Source of the DNA: an archaeon
GTDB taxonomy: Archaea; Nanobdellota; Nanobdellia; SCGC-AAA011-G17; GW2011-AR17
Length of the DNA stretch: 5,402 nucleotides
Assembly: GCA_023245755.1 (NCBI GenBank)
Contig: JAHFJQ010000070.1
Coordinates: 1-5,402, forward strand
Direction: 5' to 3'
The first letter of the stretch is position 1. Every line of letters begins with the position of its first letter. This document shows positions 1 to 5,402 of the stretch, piece after piece. Both the position numbers and the translations under genes were made by a program. The notes below the pieces were generated by a model, which saw only the letters and a program-made list of their open reading frames with translations, searched no databases and was not told the origin of the DNA.

Positions 1-1532
1 ACCTGCACCGTATTTCCATGCATAAGTTTCACATCTTCCATAGAAAATTGTTGTGTAATTAAAGGAAGGGTCTCTCCTTCCTCTTCATATTTTTCTAGCT
101 TTATTTCAAAATTCTCTTCTTTTTCTTCTATAGAAACATTTTCTTCATCAAGGAAAGCACTCACTGCTTCTCCTCCATGTTTGCTCATTCGAGGACGGAT
201 ATTGACTAAAAGAGGCAGATCCACAATACCCGTAACAAGTGCAGTTCCAATAGGGATATTTTGAATATCTTTTTCTGTATGAGAAGTAATCCCCTCAACA
301 GAATTAGAAATAGCTTTGATATCATTAGGATTCGTTACTTTCAAAATAAGTTGTGTAGATGCTTGCGAAATCGCGCTCTTATCCACACGTGATGGTCGTT
401 GCGAAATTAAACAAAGACCCAGACCAAACTTTCTTCCCTCTGCTGCAACCTGTCTGATAATTGCCGAGCTTTTTGCTTCTCCAAAGCTTCGTTCAGGAAC
501 AAAATTATGACATTCTTCTATAACCAGAAGAAATGGTGGTATAGTATTTTTTTTTCGTTCTTCAAACAGATCATGAATAATTTTATACACCACAACTTCT
601 TGAATATCCTGTGCGACACCTCTCAGGTTAATGATGCTCATTTTTCCGCTTTGCACAAGTTCACCCATGAGTGTGGCACTCTCAGAAAAAAGATTCAATT
701 TCTTGACATACTCAAAAATATGGATCAATGTCCATTTACTATTATTATCCTCTGTAGACTCAAGTTCAATAAGGAGTTCATTGAAATCAACTTTTCCTCC
801 AAGATTTTTGAGTGCAGAATACACAAGGCCCAATTGTGAAGAAGATAGTTTCGTAGGAAGCATATGAATAAGCTCAGCAGAAGCAAGGTTTCTATTACTC
901 AGTTTGAGGGGTTTTGCATCAGGGTTTACTTTGAGATCGGGGGAGTATTCCTGAATTTGTTTGAGAAATCCTTGGGCTTCCACACCAAAGCGTATCATAT
1001 TTTCTTTGTCTTTAGGATTGGGGTATTTCAAACTAGAGTATTCCCCATGAGGATCAATAATCACCACTGGGATTTTTTTTAAAAGGAGTTCTTCAAGTAG
1101 GACCGAGCTACAATAGCTTTTTCCAGAACCAGATTTAGCAAGGATGACCACATGTTTGGTAAGCACCTTATTCATATCTAAATACACTTTTAAGTGCTCT
1201 CTTCCATCAAGAATACCAATGTACGCAGAATTTTTTTTCTTTTCCAAGCCCAGAACCTCTTGAATAAAATCATCTTCTGCACGCAAGACCTCTATCCCTG
1301 GATCAAGAGGAGATTTTAAACTTTGGAGTTTACCTTCATCATCTCGCCAGCCAATAACATGGCAAAATGCAACACTTCGTTCGCTATCTTTTTCTATCTC
1401 TTCTATTTGAGCAAGAACAAAAGATCCAGAAGAATGCATGACTTGTATATATTCGAATTTATGGGCAGTATCTTCTACTTTAAACGCAAATTGTTTCGTA
1501 CTTGTCTTTCCAACCACACGTCCAAGGATCAT
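1..1532 (-). CDS. herA: HerA-type DNA translocase/helicase (DUF87 ATPase), C-terminus off the left edge
   Basis: The minus-strand frame is open from ATG at 1532 to base 1, giving 510 codons without a stop. Residues 1-90 look like the HAS beta-barrel of HerA (start MILGRVVGKTST). The RecA-like ATPase core follows: Walker A SGSGKS at 134-139, an IIDPHGEY motif at 158-165, Walker B LLVIEE at 335-340 followed by CHNFVPE, and the family motif ISQRPSRVDK at 376-385. LVNIRPRMSKHGG near 442-454 is typical of the end of the HerA core. HerA is known as a hexameric motor that works with the nuclease NurA and with Mre11-Rad50 in DNA end resection. No nurA is seen upstream; the downstream side is outside the window. 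Archaeal HerA is usually about 500 residues or a little more, so only a short C-terminal piece should be missing. The visible tail after 462 is rich in Glu. The start is supported by a TATA-like box 26.5 nt upstream. Confidence 0.93.
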   Translation of the reverse strand, partial: MILGRVVGKTSTKQFAFKVEDTAHKFEYIQVMHSSGSFVLAQIEEIEKDSERSVAFCHVIGWRDDEGKLQSLKSPLDPGIEVLRAEDDFIQEVLGLEKKKNSAYIGILDGREHLKVYLDMNKVLTKHVVILAKSGSGKSYCSSVLLEELLLKKIPVVIIDPHGEYSSLKYPNPKDKENMIRFGVEAQGFLKQIQEYSPDLKVNPDAKPLKLSNRNLASAELIHMLPTKLSSSQLGLVYSALKNLGGKVDFNELLIELESTEDNNSKWTLIHIFEYVKKLNLFSESATLMGELVQSGKMSIINLRGVAQDIQEVVVYKIIHDLFEERKKNTIPPFLLVIEECHNFVPERSFGEAKSSAIIRQVAAEGRKFGLGLCLISQRPSRVDKSAISQASTQLILKVTNPNDIKAISNSVEGITSHTEKDIQNIPIGTALVTGIVDLPLLVNIRPRMSKHGGEAVSAFLDEENVSIEEKEENFEIKLEKYEEEGETLPLITQQFSMEDVKLMHGNTVQ

Positions 1533-1554
1533 CACCCCATTTTACGTCTGAGCC

Positions 1555-1562
1555 TTTATAAG
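1555..1562 (-). promoter_or_regulatory. TATA-like box of herA
   Basis: On the minus strand this reads CTTATAAA. Its centre lies 26.5 nt upstream of the herA ATG at 1532, the spacing expected when the transcript begins at or next to the start codon. A second, perfectly palindromic box TTTATAAA lies at 1565-1572 and could serve as an alternative. A GGGGTG stretch directly before the ATG is too close to act as a normal Shine-Dalgarno site. Confidence 0.6.
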
Positions 1563-1601
1563 GATTTATAAAGTAGAAAAACTCTTTTCAGGAAAGATAC
1601 C

Positions 1602-1610
1602 TTTTTTAAG
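1602..1610 (+). promoter_or_regulatory. TATA-like box of the DUF1653 gene
   Basis: The sequence TTTTTTAAG is centred about 26-27 nt upstream of the ATG at 1633. It is a weaker match to an archaeal TATA box than the others in the window, but the spacing is the same. No purine-rich ribosome site is present between it and the start codon. Confidence 0.45.
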
Positions 1611-1632
1611 ACAAACATTTCGCTTAAAAAAT

Positions 1633-2094
1633 ATGATGAAGCAAAAAGTGTACACAGATAGAGCAGGAACGCAAGCAACAATTCTTTTTTCTGCAAGAGA
1701 AGAGGGGTCATTAGCATCCCTTCTAGTATATAGAGCACAATATCCAGAAACGACAAGAGGTATGGCAATAGCCCCAATTATAGCTGTAAGGGAAGGCAAT
1801 TTTTTCGATCCAGGAGCGGAACGAGTAAAAACCCTTCCTTTGGTGAGAGCAGGATCACAAGGACAGTCCAAGTTAGAGTATGGATTATATCAACACTATA
1901 AGGGAAGAGAATATACTCTTATTTGTTTTGGAACAAGAGCAGAAACAATGGATGATGTAATCGTTTATCAAGCAAGATACATTGATGAAGAGCTTGGTGC
2001 TTTTCCTATTTTTGTCAGATCTTTGAGAGATTTTGAAGGGGCTGTATCTTGGCAAGAAAAAACTGTTCAGCGTTTTACTTTTCTAGGCAAGTAA
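1633..2094 (+). CDS. Tandem DUF1653-domain protein of unknown function
   Basis: This 153-residue protein ends in a clear DUF1653 domain (about 82-152), with the signature YQHYKGREY at 86-94, VIVYQARY at 109-116 and KTVQRFTFLG at 143-152. DUF1653 is a small, mostly beta domain of unknown function, usually the only domain in its protein. The first half (about 6-71) aligns to it without gaps over 32 residues (V6-Y37 against L85-Y116), with 7 identities and many conservative pairs, such as LLVYRAQY against VIVYQARY. It then continues with P48 against P125 and F57 against F134. The first copy has lost the HYKG signature. No signal peptide or membrane segment is seen. Translation could start at 1633 or at the adjacent ATG at 1636. 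The stop lies 2 nt from the stop of the converging selU gene. The DUF1653 call for the second copy is firm; the duplication is my reading. Confidence 0.8.
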   Translation: MMKQKVYTDRAGTQATILFSAREEGSLASLLVYRAQYPETTRGMAIAPIIAVREGNFFDPGAERVKTLPLVRAGSQGQSKLEYGLYQHYKGREYTLICFGTRAETMDDVIVYQARYIDEELGAFPIFVRSLRDFEGAVSWQEKTVQRFTFLGK

Positions 2095-2096
2095 AC

Positions 2097-3071
2097 TTAA
2101 AGAATAGAAGAAAATATCCTTTTTAAATCTGCAAGATCATGTATAGTATAGCTGTATTCTTTACTATCAATGGTATATTTATACAAAACATCGTAATAAT
2201 CTAAGAGGATAACATGTATAACTTCCTTCACTTTACTTTGCTCAAGCAATGTAATTAACTCATCTGCCTTTTTCTTTCCAAGATATTTTTGAATAGAGTG
2301 TATCTTTTGGATAATCAAAATTTTATCCATACCAGTACAATATTCTTTATATAGTCGTTCAACACGTTCTTCGCTAGAACACACAACTTTCACTTTTTGT
2401 GCATCATCCATTGCATCCCATATAGAAAGTGGAATCATCACTTGTCCGATTTTTCTACTTTCTCTTTCAATAAAAATAACTTTTTGGTGCTGTAATTCAA
2501 AAAGACGTTTCAAAAGAAGACTTTCAAACATCTTCTGACTTCGTTGAACTAGTCCTATATCCCCAAAGATACTTCCTCGATGTTGTGCGAGGCCTTCAAG
2601 GTCAATACTATTTTCTAACTGCCGTAATATTTCTGTTTTTCCAGAGCCAGTTAAACCATACAGAATAACCAAAGGCGGAAAAGGTATTGTATCAAATTGT
2701 TCACGTACAAATCGTCTATAGTCCTTATATCCCTTTTCTAGTTGATAAGCATCAAATTGTAATGACTGTAAAAGCCCAACAACAGATCCAGAACGCATGC
2801 CTCCTCTCCAGCAGTAGATGATAACTTTTTGAGTTTTATATTGTTGATATTGCTGAATCATCTCTGGCAACTTATGCCCTACAATCTCAAGTCCTTTCTC
2901 AATAGCCACATCCTTTCCCACTTGTTTATACAAAGTTCCTACAATAGCTCGTTCTTCATTTGAAAACAGAGGGATATTGATTGCTCCAGGAATATGGTCT
3001 TCAGCAAACTCTTTTGGAGAACGCACATCGACAAAGATATAGTCTTTTCCATAACACTCTTCAATTTTCAT
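2097..3071 (-). CDS. selU: tRNA 2-selenouridine synthase, rhodanese plus P-loop fusion (SelU/MnmH, YbbB family)
   Basis: A 324-residue protein. Residues 1-122 form the rhodanese domain: FVDVRSPKEF at 13-22, HIPGAINIPLFSNEER at 26-41, and the catalytic loop YCWRGGMRSG at 86-95 with C87 as the presumed active cysteine. The C-terminal P-loop domain has Walker A GLTGSGKT at 139-146, then the family stretches EGLAQHRGSIFG at 159-170, FIERESRKIG at 200-209 and LDYYDVLYKY at 290-299. Family members replace sulfur with selenium in 2-thiouridine at the tRNA wobble position, through a geranylated intermediate and using selenophosphate. At 324 residues it is somewhat shorter than the bacterial proteins (about 350-370). 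The ATG overlaps the TGA of the upstream glycosyltransferase (ATGA), so the two are co-transcribed and probably translationally coupled. No selD is visible here. Confidence 0.93.
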   Translation of the reverse strand: MKIEECYGKDYIFVDVRSPKEFAEDHIPGAINIPLFSNEERAIVGTLYKQVGKDVAIEKGLEIVGHKLPEMIQQYQQYKTQKVIIYCWRGGMRSGSVVGLLQSLQFDAYQLEKGYKDYRRFVREQFDTIPFPPLVILYGLTGSGKTEILRQLENSIDLEGLAQHRGSIFGDIGLVQRSQKMFESLLLKRLFELQHQKVIFIERESRKIGQVMIPLSIWDAMDDAQKVKVVCSSEERVERLYKEYCTGMDKILIIQKIHSIQKYLGKKKADELITLLEQSKVKEVIHVILLDYYDVLYKYTIDSKEYSYTIHDLADLKRIFSSIL

Positions 3072-3697
3072 CGTATACTCTCATAATCTTTTTTGCTTGG
3101 AAAAAGGGACTGTTTTATCCAATAAAAACAAATGCGTAGATACCCTTTTTGTCTAAATCGTCTCATATTATTATAAACACACCCTGAAGCAATCCCAAAT
3201 CTTGCTTCTTTTTTTCCTGCTCGTAATAATTTTCCATCTTCTCCAGCGCTGAGTCTTTCATTAAATCCGCCCAATTTTTCAAAAAGACGTTTATCAATAA
3301 AGATTAAACCAGTACAGTATCCAAAGCGATGAAAAAAGGATTTTATGTTCATAGCAACTTTATCAAATAAATAGTTGGAGTTTGCCTTTACAGAACAAGT
3401 TCCAAGAGAGTAAGGGCTTGTAGAAATATAGTGGAGTACTTTTCCATCAACAAGGATATCTGCATCCAAAAAAACCAGTCGTGCATGAGAAGCAGCCTTT
3501 GCGCCTGCATTTCGTGCGCGAGAGACCCCCTTTTCTTTCAGGACAATAACTTGAGAAGCATATTTTCGTGCAATTTCTTCTGTTGTATCATTACATCCAT
3601 TACACACAACAATAATTTCTACATCATGCAAAGCTTGCAATGTTTTCTCTAGGTATTTTTCTTCATTATATGCGGGAATGATAACAGAGAGATTCAT
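3068..3697 (-). CDS. Short family 2 glycosyltransferase (GT-A fold)
   Basis: A 209-residue protein. The GT2 opening LSVIIPAYNEEKYLEKTL is at 3-20, followed by IIVVCNGCNDTT at 28-39, VSRARNAGAKAA at 58-69 and the metal- and nucleotide-binding DxD motif FLDADI at 76-81. The acceptor-side GGFNERLSAGEDGKL at 143-157 supplies the ED pair (153-154) that usually holds the catalytic base. These place it in the family that transfers sugars from nucleotide-sugar donors to lipids, proteins or glycans. The sugar and acceptor cannot be read from the sequence. No transmembrane helix is evident, so it is cytosolic or only loosely membrane-associated through the basic and aromatic C-terminus (KGYLRICFYWIKQ, 184-196). 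It is the first gene of a two-gene operon with selU, with a 4-nt overlap. No functional link to tRNA modification is obvious. The start is supported by a TATA-like box 26.5 nt upstream. Confidence 0.88.
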   Translation of the reverse strand: MNLSVIIPAYNEEKYLEKTLQALHDVEIIVVCNGCNDTTEEIARKYASQVIVLKEKGVSRARNAGAKAASHARLVFLDADILVDGKVLHYISTSPYSLGTCSVKANSNYLFDKVAMNIKSFFHRFGYCTGLIFIDKRLFEKLGGFNERLSAGEDGKLLRAGKKEARFGIASGCVYNNMRRFRQKGYLRICFYWIKQSLFPSKKDYESIR

Positions 3698-3719
3698 ACG
3701 GTAAAAACTTCAATATTTC

Positions 3720-3727
3720 TTTAAAAA
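3720..3727 (-). promoter_or_regulatory. TATA-like box of the glycosyltransferase-selU operon
   Basis: This reads TTTTTAAA on the minus strand and is centred 26.5 nt upstream of the glycosyltransferase ATG at 3697. There is no ribosome-binding site before the ATG (TTTTTACCGT), which fits a leaderless transcript. It lies back to back with the dph2 box, 25 bp away centre to centre. Confidence 0.55.
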
Positions 3728-3744
3728 TCTATGCCTTAGAAACC

Positions 3745-3752
3745 TTTAAAAA
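3745..3752 (+). promoter_or_regulatory. TATA-like box of the dph2-like gene
   Basis: TTTAAAAA is centred 26.5 nt upstream of the ATG at 3775. It argues that 3775 is the true start and that the missing N-terminal part of the protein is not a start-calling error. It shares a 77-bp intergenic region with the divergent glycosyltransferase promoter. Confidence 0.6.
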
Positions 3753-3774
3753 GCTTCTCGCAGCAGAAAAGACT

Positions 3775-4422
3775 ATGAAAGTAGTCTATATCCCTGCAAA
3801 AGTAAAACATGCAGGCATTCAAGAATTAATGCACAAGGTGCAGATCAAAGAAAGCTTTGCAATAGTATCGACAATCCAGTTTCTGGATGAAGTACAAGAA
3901 CTAGAAAAGCAAGGATACACAGTTCTTGGCCAAATTCTAGGATGTAACACTGTATCCACACGTGGAGCGGATGTAGAAGCCTACTTATACATTGGAACAG
4001 GAAAATTTCATCCGCTCAACTTGGCATTTACCAGTAAAAAGCCAGTCTACATTCTGGATCCAATGACACAGGAATTCACAAGAATCACAGAACAAGAAGT
4101 AGAACGTTTCGAAAAAAGAAAAAAGGGCATGCTTCTCAAATATTACAATGCAGATAAAATTGGAATAATCGTTTCTACAAAATCTGGCCAAAATCTTCTC
4201 AATCGTGCACTTCGTTTCAAAAAAAGCTGTGGAAAAAAAGCCTACATCTTCATGTGCAATAACGTAAAAAATTTAGAAGACTTTCAAGATATCCAATGCT
4301 GGGTAAATACTGCTTGTGTACGTATACTTGAGGATGACTTTGGTGCGCCTATGGTAAATATTCGTGATGTAGAAACAAAAAGCACAGAAGCAGCAGTATA
4401 CCAGGCAAGCTTTGAAGACTAA
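3775..4422 (+). CDS. dph2: Dph2-like diphthamide synthesis protein lacking the N-terminal domain
   Basis: A 215-residue protein that matches domains 2 and 3 of archaeal Dph2, the 4Fe-4S radical enzyme that moves a 3-amino-3-carboxypropyl group from S-adenosylmethionine to a histidine of elongation factor 2. Visible family stretches are GQILGCNTV at 52-60 (C57, equivalent to the second cluster cysteine), YIGTGKFHPLNLA at 72-84, ILDPMTQEF at 93-101, GIIVSTKSGQ at 130-139 and VNTACVRILEDDFGAP at 177-192 (C181, the third cluster cysteine; the usual Pro after it is Val). Archaeal Dph2 is normally about 340 residues with three cluster cysteines. Here the first domain, with its Gly-Ala-Cys-Asp cysteine, is absent; residues 1-9 (MKVVYIPAK) correspond to the end of that domain. 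An in-frame TAA at 3682-3684 and the lack of an upstream ATG exclude a longer start. Extra cysteines are at 152, 161 and 175. It may pair with a separately encoded domain 1, or be a divergent paralogue. Confidence 0.85.
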   Translation: MKVVYIPAKVKHAGIQELMHKVQIKESFAIVSTIQFLDEVQELEKQGYTVLGQILGCNTVSTRGADVEAYLYIGTGKFHPLNLAFTSKKPVYILDPMTQEFTRITEQEVERFEKRKKGMLLKYYNADKIGIIVSTKSGQNLLNRALRFKKSCGKKAYIFMCNNVKNLEDFQDIQCWVNTACVRILEDDFGAPMVNIRDVETKSTEAAVYQASFED

Positions 4423-4463
4423 CTATTTTGTTAAAGATATTCTCAACTCTTTGTTGCAATAGT

Positions 4464-4471
4464 TTTATAAA
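4464..4471 (+). promoter_or_regulatory. TATA-like box of the orphan gene
   Basis: TTTATAAA is a textbook archaeal TATA box, centred 30.5 nt before the ATG at 4498. This leaves a leader of only a few bases. It shows that the orphan gene has its own promoter despite lying only 75 nt after dph2 on the same strand. Confidence 0.6.
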
Positions 4472-4497
4472 TAATTCAAAAAACAAATCCTCCTATC

Positions 4498-5157
4498 ATG
4501 TACAAAGTATTATATCATATCTGGCATGCAGATGAATTGCGTCTTGAATCTGGGTCAAGTTCAATGCATGAAGAAAGTACTCTCCCAAGGATAATACAAA
4601 CTCTAGAGTCAGCAACAAGCTTTGGAGAAGCATATCTTCTAAGAGCTGCAGTGCTAGGGGAAAGAGGAATAGAAGAACTGCATAGCCTTCATAGTGTAAG
4701 ATCTTTTCAAGATGCAAATGCCTGGGAAAGGATGTGGGGGCAAGCACAAGCACAAGTACAGGCAGCGATTCATAGCAAAGACTATGGGCTCAAGGCAGGA
4801 GATGGTTCACCAAATCTCAGTTGTGCTGATTTTCGTTGTGCACAACAAATAGTACGTTCCCCAGAGCATTGGCATGATGTCTATTTAGGTTGTAATGGCA
4901 AGCATCACGCTGGAGATAGATATTTCACAGTCAAAGGTATTCATGTAACCTGGGCACAAAGAAGGGATGATTTTGCAAGGAAAAGGGCAGCTCTAGATGA
5001 AGAGATAACTGATGGCACTTTTGATGAACGGTTTCTTATACCTGGGCTTGCAAAAGAGTTAGATTTGTATAGAGGAACAAAAGCAGAAGCACTTGCAAGG
5101 TTTGCATGCTGGAAACAAGATACAGAACATAGGCTTCAGTATTGGAATCCATTTTAG
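4498..5157 (+). CDS. Hypothetical protein with Cys/His-rich centre
   Basis: I do not recognise this 219-residue protein. It has no signal peptide and no membrane segment, so it is probably cytosolic. It is rich in charged and aromatic residues, with many Trp and His. A central block holds C109, C114, H124, H126, C132, H136 and H137 (SCADFRC, PEHWHDVYLGCNGKHH), which could bind a metal ion. The region around 27-62 and the C-terminal part (about 155-210) look helical, and 82-90 is a short Gln-Ala repeat (QAQAQVQAA). The protein ends in aromatic LQYWNPF. Codon use looks normal for the window and the reading frame is intact. The start at 4498 is the first ATG after a strong TATA box. The next gene, a nucleoside hydrolase, starts 42 nt downstream on the same strand but has its own TATA box, so co-transcription is uncertain. 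Confidence 0.75.
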   Translation: MYKVLYHIWHADELRLESGSSSMHEESTLPRIIQTLESATSFGEAYLLRAAVLGERGIEELHSLHSVRSFQDANAWERMWGQAQAQVQAAIHSKDYGLKAGDGSPNLSCADFRCAQQIVRSPEHWHDVYLGCNGKHHAGDRYFTVKGIHVTWAQRRDDFARKRAALDEEITDGTFDERFLIPGLAKELDLYRGTKAEALARFACWKQDTEHRLQYWNPF

Positions 5158-5169
5158 AACGAAATAATT

Positions 5170-5177
5170 CTTATAAA
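5170..5177 (+). promoter_or_regulatory. TATA-like box of the nucleoside hydrolase gene
   Basis: CTTATAAA is identical to the herA box and, like it, is centred 26.5 nt upstream of the ATG (5200). It sits 13 nt after the stop of the preceding gene. Confidence 0.6.
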
Positions 5178-5178
5178 G

Positions 5179-5193
5179 TCTCTTTTTATTTTG
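5179..5193 (+). terminator. T-rich tract, possible archaeal terminator of the orphan gene
   Basis: The stretch TCTCTTTTTATTTTG follows the stop at 5155-5157 by about 20 nt. Archaeal RNA polymerase terminates on U-rich runs without needing a hairpin. The tract lies between the next gene's TATA box and its ATG, so it may equally be just an AT-rich promoter region. Confidence 0.3.
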
Positions 5194-5199
5194 ACTACT

Positions 5200-5402
5200 A
5201 TGCCAAAAATAATTCTTGATACAGATATAGGCTCTGATTCTGATGATCTTTTTGCACTTCTTCTGCTATTACGTTTGGGAAAGGATCCTGATCTTGTTCT
5301 CACCGGAGATGAGTTTGAAGGTAAACGTGCAACCTTAGCAAGAAAAGTGCTTGATCTCGCTGGAAAACCTCATATTCCTGTCATCCAAGGTCCAGATCTA
5401 GG
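5200..5402 (+). CDS. Inosine/uridine-preferring nucleoside hydrolase family protein, N-terminal part only
   Basis: Sixty-seven codons are visible before the right edge. The N-terminus MPKIILDTDIGSDSDDLFAL carries the Asp-rich calcium-binding signature of nucleoside hydrolases (D7, D9, D13, D15, D16), which cleave the N-glycosidic bond of ribonucleosides to release base and ribose. HIPVIQG at 58-64 matches the PV.xG segment that follows the first helices in the family. The usual GN motif, where Asn helps bind the ribose, appears to be Gly-Asp here (G36-D37), so the protein may be a divergent member with another substrate. Family proteins are about 300-350 residues, so roughly four fifths lie beyond the window. 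The start is supported by the upstream TATA-like box. Confidence 0.8.
   Translation, partial: MPKIILDTDIGSDSDDLFALLLLLRLGKDPDLVLTGDEFEGKRATLARKVLDLAGKPHIPVIQGPDL

Noticed and set aside
1535..1540. GGGGTG stretch before herA as a ribosome-binding site, or the ATG at 1540 as start
   Set aside because: The stretch abuts the ATG, leaving no spacer, and the ATG at 1540 reaches a stop after two codons.
316..1571. Several plus-strand open frames of 64-110 residues
   Set aside because: All lie opposite the herA frame, whose product has full family motifs. Their translations show no recognisable domain and they lack promoters.
1555..1572. Paired TTTATAA elements as an operator or inverted repeat
   Set aside because: They are explained more simply as adjacent TATA-like boxes of the herA promoter. 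I see no longer symmetrical site around them.
1556..1871. Two overlapping minus-strand open frames of 73 and 101 residues
   Set aside because: They are antisense to the DUF1653 gene, which has family support, and they overlap each other in different frames.
3431..4191. Small open frames opposite the glycosyltransferase (3431-3652) and dph2 (3985-4191)
   Set aside because: They are antisense to genes with clear family motifs and their products look like random Cys/Phe-rich sequence.
4496..4753. Minus-strand hydrophobic open frame of 85 residues resembling a membrane peptide
   Set aside because: It mirrors the plus-strand orphan gene. Its leucines arise from the complement of Glu/Gln/Lys-rich codons, and no promoter lies upstream on that strand.
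4738..4767. Short CAAGCACAAG-type repeat within the orphan gene
   Set aside because: It is a brief Gln-Ala coding run in frame, too short and imperfect to be a repeat element.

Overview
The window looks like a compact, AT-rich archaeal chromosome segment. It carries a HerA-type DNA translocase and a Dph2-type diphthamide synthesis protein, and each predicted transcription unit has a TATA-like box centred about 26-30 nt upstream of its ATG, with no clear Shine-Dalgarno site. That spacing is what leaderless archaeal transcripts show. Small proteins, very tight spacing and the reduced Dph2 would suit a DPANN-type lineage, but the lineage is inference and cannot be fixed from this sequence alone.

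Layout from left to right. (1) 1-1532, minus strand: HerA hexameric ATPase, nearly complete, running off the left edge. (2) 1633-2094, plus strand: a 153-residue protein that reads as two tandem DUF1653 domains, the first degenerate. (3) 2097-3071 and 3068-3697, minus strand: a two-gene operon with an ATGA overlap, in which a short family 2 glycosyltransferase is followed by a single-chain tRNA 2-selenouridine synthase (SelU/MnmH: rhodanese plus P-loop domain). (4) 3775-4422, plus strand: a Dph2-like protein lacking the N-terminal third of the family, including the first cluster cysteine. (5) 4498-5157, plus strand: an unrecognised 219-residue protein with a Cys/His-rich centre. (6) 5200-5402, plus strand: the start of an inosine/uridine-type nucleoside hydrolase, cut by the right edge.

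The genes do not form one pathway. Two concern the translation apparatus (SelU on the tRNA wobble base, Dph2 on elongation factor 2), one DNA end processing (HerA) and one nucleoside salvage. The rest is a glycosyltransferase and two proteins of unknown role. There is no gene-free stretch above 300 bases. The intergenic gaps (1533-1632, 3698-3774, 4423-4497, 5158-5199) are promoter regions. I see no RNA gene, CRISPR array, insertion sequence or other mobile element. The points most worth following are the short Dph2, the duplicated DUF1653 protein, the fused SelU in an archaeal setting and the orphan at 4498-5157.
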